Shown one piece after another: positions 16,389 through 23,461 of a stretch of DNA of 40,838 nucleotides. Below the pieces are notes generated by a model, which saw only the letters and a program-made list of their open reading frames with translations, was not told the origin of the DNA and did not search any database. Source of the DNA: Gemmatimonadales bacterium (GTDB lineage: Bacteria > Gemmatimonadota > Gemmatimonadetes > Gemmatimonadales > GWC2-71-9); contig JAICJD010000010.1 in the NCBI GenBank assembly GCA_025928645.1, forward strand, positions 1 to 40,838. The letters run 5' to 3'. Position numbers and translations under genes: made by a program. Within the stretch, counting starts at the first letter, position 1. Each line of letters begins with the position of its first letter.

Positions 16389-17468
16389 GTGACGCCACTC
16401 CAGGATACGATGGCACGGTTGCTCGCCATGCCGCGCGAGGCGGGCACGGCGGCCGCGGCGGGCGCGCGCGACATCGTGGCCGCCCACCTCGCGGCCGGGG
16501 GCTGGCAGGTCGAGCGTCAGCGCTTCCTGTTCGTTCCCAGCGCCGTGCTCGGCCTGCCGGTGTTCGGCGCCGGCGTCGGGGCCCTCGGCCTGCTCCTGTT
16601 TCCGGCGCTCACCGGCACCATCCTGCCGGGATGGACGGCCGCGCTGCTGCTGGCCGGCGGCCTGGCGGCGCTGTTTCCGCTCGCGCTCGGCGTTGGGCTC
16701 GGCTGGCTGCCGCTCTGGGGCGGCGCGCGGGAGGACGCCAATCTGATCGCCACGCGCGGCGGCGGGCCGGTCCGTCGGTGGATCGTGGCGCATCTCGACA
16801 CCAAGGCGCAGGTCCAGTCGATGGCCGGCCGGCTGGTCGCGGTCTGGGCGCTCGGACTCGCGCTCGCAATGCTGACCGGCCTCGCGATCGTTCGGCTGTC
16901 CGAGCCGGTGCCCTTGGCCGCGGCGGCGGTCGGCGCCGGCCTCGCGGTCCTGGCCGGTGCCCTTGCAGGAAGGGGACGGCTGCGCGGCACGACGCCGGGC
17001 GCGAGGGACAACGGGACCGGTGTGGCGGCGGCGCTCGCGGCCGCCGGCGCGCTCGCGGGCGACGGCACCGGGATCCTGATCACCGGCGCCGAGGAGTTCG
17101 GGCTGGTGGGTGCGCGCATCTTCGTCACCGCGCGTCGGGAGCTGCTGGCCGATGCCGTGGTGGTGAACCTCGACACGATCGACGGGGAAGGGGAGCTGGC
17201 ACTGGTGAGCCACGACGCGCGGGGCGCCCGGCTCGGCGCCAAGCTCGCCCCGGTGCTCGCCGCGGCCGGCCTGCGGGCGAGGCTCCGGCGCCTGCCGCTC
17301 GGCATCCTCACCGACAGCGTGCCCTTCGCACGGCGCCGGATCCCGGCCGTCACGATCGGCCGGCTCACCTGGCGGACGCTCCGCACCATCCACACCCCGA
17401 GCGACACGCTCGACGGGCTGTCGCTGGAGACGGCCGAGCGCGTCGGCCGGGCGCTCGCGGCGAATTGA
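16389..17468 (+). CDS. M28-family metallopeptidase with membrane segments
   Basis: GTG 16389 follows the previous stop by two bases, and the product has 359 residues. All five zinc-site positions of the M28 aminopeptidase fold are visible: H135 (HLDTK), D207 (ARDNGTG), E235/E236 (GAEEFG), D262 (NLDTID) and H335 (IHTPSDT). Two hydrophobic regions are inserted: about residues 55-110 before the first zinc ligand and about 145-195 before the second, each long enough for two membrane helices. The enzyme is therefore probably membrane-anchored. Which side the active site faces, and the substrate, cannot be told. A terminator lies 42 bases downstream. Confidence 0.85.
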   Translation: MTPLQDTMARLLAMPREAGTAAAAGARDIVAAHLAAGGWQVERQRFLFVPSAVLGLPVFGAGVGALGLLLFPALTGTILPGWTAALLLAGGLAALFPLALGVGLGWLPLWGGAREDANLIATRGGGPVRRWIVAHLDTKAQVQSMAGRLVAVWALGLALAMLTGLAIVRLSEPVPLAAAAVGAGLAVLAGALAGRGRLRGTTPGARDNGTGVAAALAAAGALAGDGTGILITGAEEFGLVGARIFVTARRELLADAVVVNLDTIDGEGELALVSHDARGARLGAKLAPVLAAAGLRARLRRLPLGILTDSVPFARRRIPAVTIGRLTWRTLRTIHTPSDTLDGLSLETAERVGRALAAN

Positions 17469-17493
17469 CGGGGCGCTCTGGCGTACATAGGTT
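17465..17493 (+). promoter_or_regulatory. Candidate purA promoter upstream of a terminator
   Basis: TTGACG (17465-17470) and TAGGTT (17488-17493) stand 17 bases apart; the -35-like box overlaps the stop codon of the peptidase gene. Transcription from it would begin near 17500 and pass through the terminator hairpin at 17510-17530 before the purA ATG. A TACATA at 17484 is spaced only 13 bases from TTGACG and is a poorer -10 candidate. Confidence 0.4.
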
Positions 17494-17509
17494 TGCCCGA
17501 GGATTCAGG

Positions 17510-17530
17510 AGCCCCGAGAGGGGCTTTTTT
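17510..17530 (+). terminator. Intrinsic terminator just upstream of purA
   Basis: AGCCCC, a GAGA tetraloop and GGGGCT are followed by a run of T to 17530: a compact, textbook intrinsic terminator. It ends only 19 bases before the purA ATG, and that space already holds the ribosome site (GGAAGGGGA), so no separate purA promoter fits after it. It either ends the trpS-PilT-M28 transcript incompletely or works as an attenuator in the purA leader. Confidence 0.85.
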
Positions 17531-17549
17531 CGTTGGAAGGGGAGCCGCC

Positions 17550-18830
17550 ATGTTCGACGCCAGGACCGCCTGCGTGGTGGTCGTGGGCGCCCAATGGGGC
17601 GATGAGGGCAAGGGCAAGCTGGTCGACGTTCTGGCCGAGCGGGCCGACTACGTCGTGCGCTACCAGGGGGGCGCGAACGCCGGCCACACGGTGGTGATCG
17701 GCGATTCCCACTTCATCCTGCGCCAGATTCCGTCGGGAATCCTGCATGGCGGCGTGACCTGCGTGGTCGGCAACGGCGTCGTACTCGAGCCTGCGACCTT
17801 CTTCGGCGAGCTGGACCAGCTCGCCGAACGCGGCGTGGACACCAGCCGCCGCATCCTCGTCTCCGATCGCGCGCACCTGGTGCTGCCTTACCATAAGCTG
17901 CTCGACGCGGCGAGCGAGAAGAGCCAGAACATCGGCACGACCGGCCGCGGCATCGGCCCGGCCTATGAGGACAAGTACGGACGGCGAGGCATTCGCGTGG
18001 CCGACCTGCGCCGGCTCGACTGCGCGCGCGCCCTCCTCACCGACCGCGTGACGCGGGCCAACCGGCTGCTCGAGCTCATGGGCAGCGCGGAGCGCGCGTC
18101 GCTGGAGCAGCACGAGGAGCTGCTGGCACGGCTCGCACCCCGGCTGCTCCCGCTGGCCGTGGATGCCGGACTCGTGGTCCACCGCGGGCTGCGGGCCGGC
18201 AGGCGGGTGCTGCTGGAGGGCGCCCAGGGCGCGCTGCTGGACGTGGACCACGGCACTTACCCGTACGTCACCTCGTCCAACACGACGGCGGGAGGCGCCG
18301 CGGTCGGTGCCGGCATCGGCCCGACCGCCATCCAGGGCGTCCTCGGCGTGGTCAAGGCCTACACGACGCGGGTCGGCAACGGACCGCTTCCCACCGAGGC
18401 GGAGAGCCCCGTCGGCGAGCGGCTGCGCGAGCTGGGCGGCGAGTTCGGCTCGGTCACCGGCCGCCCGCGCCGGTGCGGCTGGTTCGACGCTACGGTGGTC
18501 CGCTACGCGGTGCGAGTGAACGGACTCACCGGGCTCGCCGTCACCAAGCTGGACGTGCTGGACAGCTTTGCCGAAATCCCCGTGTGCACGGCCTATCGGC
18601 TGGACGGCGCGGTGTGCGAGGAGATGCCCGCCGTCGCCGACGCGCTCGGACGGGTGAAACCCGTCTACGAGGTGCATGAGGGATGGCGCCAGCCCACCGG
18701 CGGAGCACGCCGTCTGGCCGACCTTCCCGCCGCCGCCCGCGCCTATCTCGACCGGCTGCAGACCCTCTCGGGCGCGCCGGTGCGCTACGTGAGCGTCGGC
18801 ACCCGCCGCGACCAGATCATCGAGGTATGA
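17550..18830 (+). CDS. purA: Adenylosuccinate synthetase
   Basis: ATG 17550 is preceded by GGAAGGGGA, and the 426-residue product begins at the usual place for the family. It links IMP and aspartate with GTP to form adenylosuccinate, the first step from IMP to AMP. The P-loop-like GAQWGDEGKGK is at residues 13-23. VRYQGGANAGHTVV, GTTGRGIGPAYEDK, EGAQGALLDVDHGTYPYVTSSNT and TRVGNGPLPTE-F-VTGRPRRCGW are all present. In-frame codons upstream of 17550 run through the terminator hairpin and were excluded. The stop overlaps the next gene (ATGA). Confidence 0.97.
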   Translation: MFDARTACVVVVGAQWGDEGKGKLVDVLAERADYVVRYQGGANAGHTVVIGDSHFILRQIPSGILHGGVTCVVGNGVVLEPATFFGELDQLAERGVDTSRRILVSDRAHLVLPYHKLLDAASEKSQNIGTTGRGIGPAYEDKYGRRGIRVADLRRLDCARALLTDRVTRANRLLELMGSAERASLEQHEELLARLAPRLLPLAVDAGLVVHRGLRAGRRVLLEGAQGALLDVDHGTYPYVTSSNTTAGGAAVGAGIGPTAIQGVLGVVKAYTTRVGNGPLPTEAESPVGERLRELGGEFGSVTGRPRRCGWFDATVVRYAVRVNGLTGLAVTKLDVLDSFAEIPVCTAYRLDGAVCEEMPAVADALGRVKPVYEVHEGWRQPTGGARRLADLPAAARAYLDRLQTLSGAPVRYVSVGTRRDQIIEV

Positions 18831-19858
18831 CCGAGACCACCGAGCTCATCGTCATCGGGGCGGGGCCCTGCGGGCTCGCGGTCGCCATCGCCGCGCGCCA
18901 GGCGGACCTGCCGTGCGTGGTGCTCGACCGCCGGACCATCGTGTCCACCATCGAGCGCTACCCCCTGCAGATGACGTTCTTCTCGACGCCGGAGCGGATC
19001 GAGATCGGCGGGATTCCCTTCATCGCGAGCCACGAGAAGCCCACCCGCGCGGACGGTCTCATCTACTACCGGCGGGTGGCCGAGCATTTCGGGCTCGACA
19101 TCCGGCCGGGCGAGGATGTGGTCGACGTCCGGCGCGAGCCGGAGGGCGGATTCATCGTCGACGTCCGCCGTGCGCACGACACGCGGCGGTACCGTGCCGC
19201 CAACGTCGTGTTCGCCACGGGCTACTACGACAACCCCAACTTCCTCGGCATTCCGGGGGAGGAGCTGCCGCACGTGGCCCACTACTTCCTCGAGGGTCAC
19301 CCCTACTGGCACCGGCGGGTCGTCGTCATCGGGGCAGGGAACAGCAGCGTGGACGCGGCGCTGGAGTGCTGGCGTGCGGGCGCCACCGTCACGCTGGTCC
19401 ACTTCGGCGAAGGGTTCGACCGCACGGTGAAGGCGTGGGTGCTGCCCGACATCGCGAACCGGGTCAAGGAAGGCAGCATCGCGGTGCGGTGGCGTACCCG
19501 GGTGCGCGAGATCACGCCCACCGACGTCGAGGTGGTCTCGGACACCGGGGCGGCCGAGCGGCTCCCGTGCGACGCGGTGCTGGCCATGACCGGCTATCAC
19601 GCCGACACCTCGTTGCTCCGCCGGCTCGGCGTGCCGGTGGACGAGGCGAGCGGCGTGCCCTCCCACGACGAGCGGAGCATGGCGACGCCGGTGGAGGGCG
19701 TCTACCTCGCCGGCGTCATCGCCAGCGGCAACGACGCCAACCGGCTCTTCATCGAGAACGCGCGCGGCCACGGCGAGCTGATCGTGCGCGACATCCTGGT
19801 GCGGCGCCGGCCGGCCGCCGCCCGCACCGGCAGAAAGGTGGCGGGCGGGGAGCGGTAG
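18827..19858 (+). CDS. ypdA: YpdA-type FAD/NAD(P) oxidoreductase (putative bacillithiol disulfide reductase)
   Basis: The ATG overlaps the purA stop, and the product has 343 residues. Two Rossmann motifs are visible: GAGPCGLA (11-18) for FAD and VVVIGAGNSSVDAAL (about 166-179) for NAD(P)H. The family-specific block STIERYPLQMTFFSTPERIEIGGIPF followed by KPTRADGLIYYRRVAEHF matches YpdA. It has no CxxC redox pair, unlike thioredoxin reductase. YpdA reduces bacillithiol disulfide in Firmicutes, which suggests that this organism makes bacillithiol, but no bsh gene is in the window. Coupling to purA suggests co-expression, not a shared pathway. Confidence 0.85.
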   Translation: MTETTELIVIGAGPCGLAVAIAARQADLPCVVLDRRTIVSTIERYPLQMTFFSTPERIEIGGIPFIASHEKPTRADGLIYYRRVAEHFGLDIRPGEDVVDVRREPEGGFIVDVRRAHDTRRYRAANVVFATGYYDNPNFLGIPGEELPHVAHYFLEGHPYWHRRVVVIGAGNSSVDAALECWRAGATVTLVHFGEGFDRTVKAWVLPDIANRVKEGSIAVRWRTRVREITPTDVEVVSDTGAAERLPCDAVLAMTGYHADTSLLRRLGVPVDEASGVPSHDERSMATPVEGVYLAGVIASGNDANRLFIENARGHGELIVRDILVRRRPAAARTGRKVAGGER

Positions 19859-19962
19859 GACCCGCTAGTGCGCGTTGGCCGGTCGGGCCGCGTTCGCGGG
19901 GCTCACTCTAGGCGGTCGGGGGGATCAGGTGGTCAGAGGGTCCCGCGGCCAGCGGTCGAGTG

Positions 19963-21120
19963 TCAGGCGCTCTCCTGCAGGGAGATCCGGCCGTCCCAGC
20001 GCGTCATCATCTCGATGAAGGCCGACGCCATCGCGGGGTCGAACTCGGAGCCGGCCCGGCTCTGGATGTACGCCAACGCCTCGGTGGAGGACCAGGCGTC
20101 GCGGTAGGGGCGCCGCGTGCGCAGCGCGTCGTACACGTCGCAGACATGGACCAGGCCGCTGGCCTGGTGCGCGGCGCGGGGGTAGTGGATGCAGGGGTAG
20201 CCTCCGCCGTCGTGGTAGCGGTGGTGCTCGTAGGCCACGACCGCGGCCAGGTCGAGGGCCTCTTGCCCCTGCAGAATCAGGCGGGCGCCGTCGGCCGGGT
20301 GCGCCTCGATGACGGCACGCTCCGCCGCGGTGAGCTTGCCGGGCTTGGACAGGATCTCCCTCGGGATGCGCACCTTGCCCAGATCGTGGAGCAGGCCCGC
20401 CAGACCGAAGCCGCGGACGGCCGCGGGAGCGAGCTCCAGAAACTCACCCAGCGCCATCGCCAGGACCGACACGTTCATGGAATGGGTGGTGGTGTATTGA
20501 TCGAACTCCTTGAGCGTGAGCAGGGGCAGCACCATCTCCTGGCTGCCGTGCATCGCGAGCGACAGCGACCGGACGACGCCGTACGCCTCGAGCAGCGGAA
20601 TGGCGTGGCCGGCGGTCACTTCCTCGTGCAGCCAGCCCACCGCGTCGCGCTCCTCGCGCAACGAGTAGCCGAGCGTGGCGACGGGCAGCGACGCGGACGC
20701 CTCCGCGCCGCGCGCGGCGGCCTCGAGGCGCACGCGGCCGAACCGGATCGTCTCCGGGCCGTCCTGCCACAGCTCCGCGCGGGGCTCGCCTGCCAGGCCG
20801 AGGATGGCCGCCGTGTGGGCGAGGACGCGCGCGAACTGGGGCTCCGACACCGGGCCGTCGATCTCGATCCGCTCGATGCCGGCCGTCGCGAATCGGGCGC
20901 TCCATTCCCAGCGCTCGAGCTCCGGCACGAGGTCGCGCCCGAACAGCACCTCTTCGGACAGGAACGTGAAGGCCGCGGCGCCACGCCCGCGCTGAAGATC
21001 GGTGAGCGTGCGGTACGCGCTTTCGACGGCGCGGTCGGTGGCCGGGTGCCGCTCGCCGTAGAGCGCCAGTGTGGACAGGGCCTGGGAGAGGCCGGTGAGG
21101 AATCGGACCGGATCGCTCAT
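19963..21120 (-). CDS. HD-GYP domain protein (cyclic di-GMP phosphodiesterase type)
   Basis: ATG 21120 overlaps the stop of the upstream gene by four bases, and the product has 385 residues. Residues 1-175 form an N-terminal module with YGERHPATDRAV, a FTFLSEEVLFGRD strand and an FA-GIERIEIDGPVSEPQF segment. Residues 195-385 are an HD-GYP domain: H203 (THSMNV), H235-D236 (LLHDLGK), H264, H289-H290 and D318. The signature normally HHExxDGxGYP reads HHRYHDGGGYP, keeping both metal-binding histidines and GYP but replacing the Glu. The likely role is c-di-GMP hydrolysis or sensing in the cytoplasm; no REC or GGDEF domain is attached. Confidence 0.88.
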   Translation of the reverse strand: MSDPVRFLTGLSQALSTLALYGERHPATDRAVESAYRTLTDLQRGRGAAAFTFLSEEVLFGRDLVPELERWEWSARFATAGIERIEIDGPVSEPQFARVLAHTAAILGLAGEPRAELWQDGPETIRFGRVRLEAAARGAEASASLPVATLGYSLREERDAVGWLHEEVTAGHAIPLLEAYGVVRSLSLAMHGSQEMVLPLLTLKEFDQYTTTHSMNVSVLAMALGEFLELAPAAVRGFGLAGLLHDLGKVRIPREILSKPGKLTAAERAVIEAHPADGARLILQGQEALDLAAVVAYEHHRYHDGGGYPCIHYPRAAHQASGLVHVCDVYDALRTRRPYRDAWSSTEALAYIQSRAGSEFDPAMASAFIEMMTRWDGRISLQESA

Positions 21121-23198
21121 GCGGATCGGATCCGGGCGGCGAGCCGCAGCTGGGGATCGCTGTGGGCCCGCGCCGCCTTCAGGAGCCCCGTGACCTGCGG
21201 GTGGGCGCTCCAGTGCCGCGCGAGCGCGGCGATCGCGGCGACCGCCACGGGCGAGGCCGCGTCGAGCCGCCAGCCGAACAGCGCGCGCCGGGCGCCGGTC
21301 AGCTGCACCAGTCGGCTTACTGCCTGCGGCCCGCTGCTGCGCGCCAGCGCCCGAACCGCGAGCGCGCGAAGCTCGGCCGGACGCCGCCAGTCGTCGGTGA
21401 ACCGCTCGAGGGCGCGCAGCGCGTCGTAGGGGCAATCGTCCACCGCGGCCCGGAGCACCAGCGTGACGATCTCGGCGTTGTCGTCCTGCAGCCCGTGGAG
21501 GATCGCGGAGGTGCGGTGCGCCGGAAACTCGAGCAGCAGCTTGTACGCCTCGCGCCGGAGCCGCGGCTCGGGATGGCGTGCGAACGATACCGCCGAGAAC
21601 CCCGCCGGCCAGACGCGGAGCATCCGAAGCAGCAGGAGCAGGTTGCGCTGCACGTACCAGGGGGCGTCCTTGAGCCGCGCGGCCGCTCCCACCGCGACCG
21701 AGGGGCCGAGCCCCGCGAGGAGCCGTAGCGCCTTGCCTCGGATCGTGGTGGTCGCCGCCCGCTCCAGCAGGTCGAGCAACGGCTCGGTGGCGGCCGGCCC
21801 GAGCTGACCCACCAGGCCCTCGATCATGAGGAAGTCCGGCTGCGGCGCCATCAGCTCGGTGCGGAGCCTCGTGGGCGTGGCGAGCTGCCGCCAGAGCGCG
21901 GCGGCCGTTTCGTTGCGCGCGCCGGGCGCCTTGCGCAGGAGGCCGACCACCGCGGCCGTCCGCCGCTCCGCCAGCAGCGCGTCCAGCGCCGCTTCCACCC
22001 GCGGTCCCGTGCATTCGAGCTCGAGCGCCAGCTGGAGGATCGTGTCGGGCTCGCATTCGAGCCGCTCGTCGGGGTCGGCCGGACCGCTCGGCGCCGAGCG
22101 GACCATGCCCTCGAGCACCGCCGTGTAGGCCGTGGGGTTGGGATCCTCCAGGCTCCAGTCGCTGATGAGCTGCGCCACGTTCCGGCGCAGGGTCGATTCC
22201 GCCTCCGCGCGCCCGCGCTCCGGCCCCCGCTCGGCGTGCTGCGCGAACTTGTGGAGCAGGCGGAGGAGCTGGTGCGAGATCGTCTGGCCGGTGGTCGACG
22301 CGGCGGCCTCCACCACTTCGATCACCGCGTCGGCCGCCAGCACCTCGGAGGCGCTCAGCGCGAACCGCCGGCGCTCCGCGTGGTCGGTGCCCGCCTCCAG
22401 GACGCGCCGGAGGGTCTCCGGCTTGAGCGAGGTGACCAGCCGGGAGACCCGCTCGCGGACCCGCGGCTCCATGGCGCCCTGGCGTCCCGACATCTCGTCG
22501 GCCATCTGCCCGAGGTAGTCGAGCACCACGCGGTCGTAGGCGACCTGCTCCGGCTGCGTGTCGATCGCGCGGGCAACCAGCAGCGGATCGTCGCTCGCCT
22601 CCCGGGCCTCGCCGTCGCTCGATAGCGCGAGCTGCGCGAGGCCGAGCCACAAGGCGCCGGCGGGCGTTTCGGGCTGCGATTCCGCGCCGTCATCATCCTG
22701 CAGGAAGAGCCGGCCCAGCTCGGGAGGCTGGAGCCGGAGGCGGGACCAGCCGGCGCCGGCGTCCGGCTGGAGTCCGAAGGGTCCCTGGTCTCCCTTGGGA
22801 TCCGCGGTGAGCCCGGCGAGCAGCTCGTCGATCTCCTGCGCGCTCACGCCGCGCTCGAAGCGCAAGGTGGCGATGCGGTGGCGGTGCAGCCGGCGGGCGA
22901 GATCGCTCAGCAGGGCGTTGCGCGGGTCGGTGGCCGTCGAGGCGACGATGAGCTGGTGGCGGGCCACGCCGATCGCGAGCGAGTCGCAGGCGGCGAGCAG
23001 CGATTCCAGCCGCTCCACGAAGCGAGTGGTGGAGTCCTGCAGGTGGGGATGGCCGAGCGGATACATGGCGCGCTTGTGCAGCACGATAGAGAACTCGACG
23101 AGGACATCCGCCAAGTCACGCGCGAGCGTCGCGACGGAGCGCGCGCCAGCGGCTGGCGTTGGGGAATCGGTGCCCTCCGGCATCGAGCTCATTCGCAT
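21117..23198 (-). CDS. Large HEAT-repeat-like protein with an N-terminal module shared with its HD-GYP partner
   Basis: I take ATG 23198 as start (693 residues); Met codons at 23192 and 23183 are also possible, and none has a clear ribosome site. The longer open frame upstream is Gly/Ser-rich and looks non-coding. Residues about 15-125 contain LHKRAMYPLGHPHLQDS, a SLAIGVARHQLIVAS strand and LARRLHRHRIATLRFERGVSAQEIDELL, the same order of elements as the HD-GYP N-terminus next door. From about residue 400 the protein is a series of paired helices with repeat-like motifs such as ATEPLLDLLERAATTTIRGKA and EPRLRREAYKLLLEFP, typical of HEAT/PBS-lyase-type solenoids. There is no signal peptide or membrane segment. 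It is probably a cytoplasmic scaffold; its function is unknown. Confidence 0.8.
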   Translation of the reverse strand: MRMSSMPEGTDSPTPAAGARSVATLARDLADVLVEFSIVLHKRAMYPLGHPHLQDSTTRFVERLESLLAACDSLAIGVARHQLIVASTATDPRNALLSDLARRLHRHRIATLRFERGVSAQEIDELLAGLTADPKGDQGPFGLQPDAGAGWSRLRLQPPELGRLFLQDDDGAESQPETPAGALWLGLAQLALSSDGEAREASDDPLLVARAIDTQPEQVAYDRVVLDYLGQMADEMSGRQGAMEPRVRERVSRLVTSLKPETLRRVLEAGTDHAERRRFALSASEVLAADAVIEVVEAAASTTGQTISHQLLRLLHKFAQHAERGPERGRAEAESTLRRNVAQLISDWSLEDPNPTAYTAVLEGMVRSAPSGPADPDERLECEPDTILQLALELECTGPRVEAALDALLAERRTAAVVGLLRKAPGARNETAAALWRQLATPTRLRTELMAPQPDFLMIEGLVGQLGPAATEPLLDLLERAATTTIRGKALRLLAGLGPSVAVGAAARLKDAPWYVQRNLLLLLRMLRVWPAGFSAVSFARHPEPRLRREAYKLLLEFPAHRTSAILHGLQDDNAEIVTLVLRAAVDDCPYDALRALERFTDDWRRPAELRALAVRALARSSGPQAVSRLVQLTGARRALFGWRLDAASPVAVAAIAALARHWSAHPQVTGLLKAARAHSDPQLRLAARIRSA

Positions 23199-23461
23199 CC
23201 GGGTGTGAGCGGTCGGGACGAACGGTGCAAGTTTGCCGCCACCGCCACCCGAGCCCCAAGCCTTTGTCTCGTAGGAGGTTGGGTAGTTCGAGCGATCCTG
23301 ACCCTCAAGCAGAAAGCGCCGGGGCTGGGCAGAATCGGACGCCAGAGCCGGGCGCGCTCGAACCGGCCCGCAAGCGGGCTTGCCGCCGCTAGCCTGTGCT
23401 GCCGGGCGCACCTATCTTCCCCGCTCGCCGCCGATCCCTGCTCCCGTCACCGACCCGTTCC
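23199..23461. other. Divergent intergenic region between the HEAT-like gene and glyS
   Basis: This is the longest gene-free stretch of the window (263 bases) and must hold promoters in both directions. GCCCGC-AA-GCGGGC (23366-23379) is a short hairpin. On the plus strand TATCTT (23413-23418) is a -10-like box about 44 bases before glyS but has no TTG box at the right distance. I find no T-box element (no AGGGTGG-ACCGCG-type sequence) and no tRNA cloverleaf on either strand. Confidence 0.5.

Noticed and set aside
13426-16416. A 996-codon open frame on the minus strand
   Set aside because: Only its last 260 codons (from GTG 14208) are the monophosphatase. The rest is antisense to trpS and the PilT-like gene and has the Arg/Pro/His-rich composition of a high-G+C shadow frame.
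19859-19962. Possible regulatory element between ypdA and the HD-GYP gene
   Set aside because: Only short G+C-rich complementarities are visible between two convergent genes, with no T-run or convincing hairpin.
23199-23461. T-box riboswitch or tRNA gene upstream of glyS
   Set aside because: No T-box consensus is present. The GTTCGAGC strings do not pair as a T-arm, and no acceptor or anticodon stem can be built around them.
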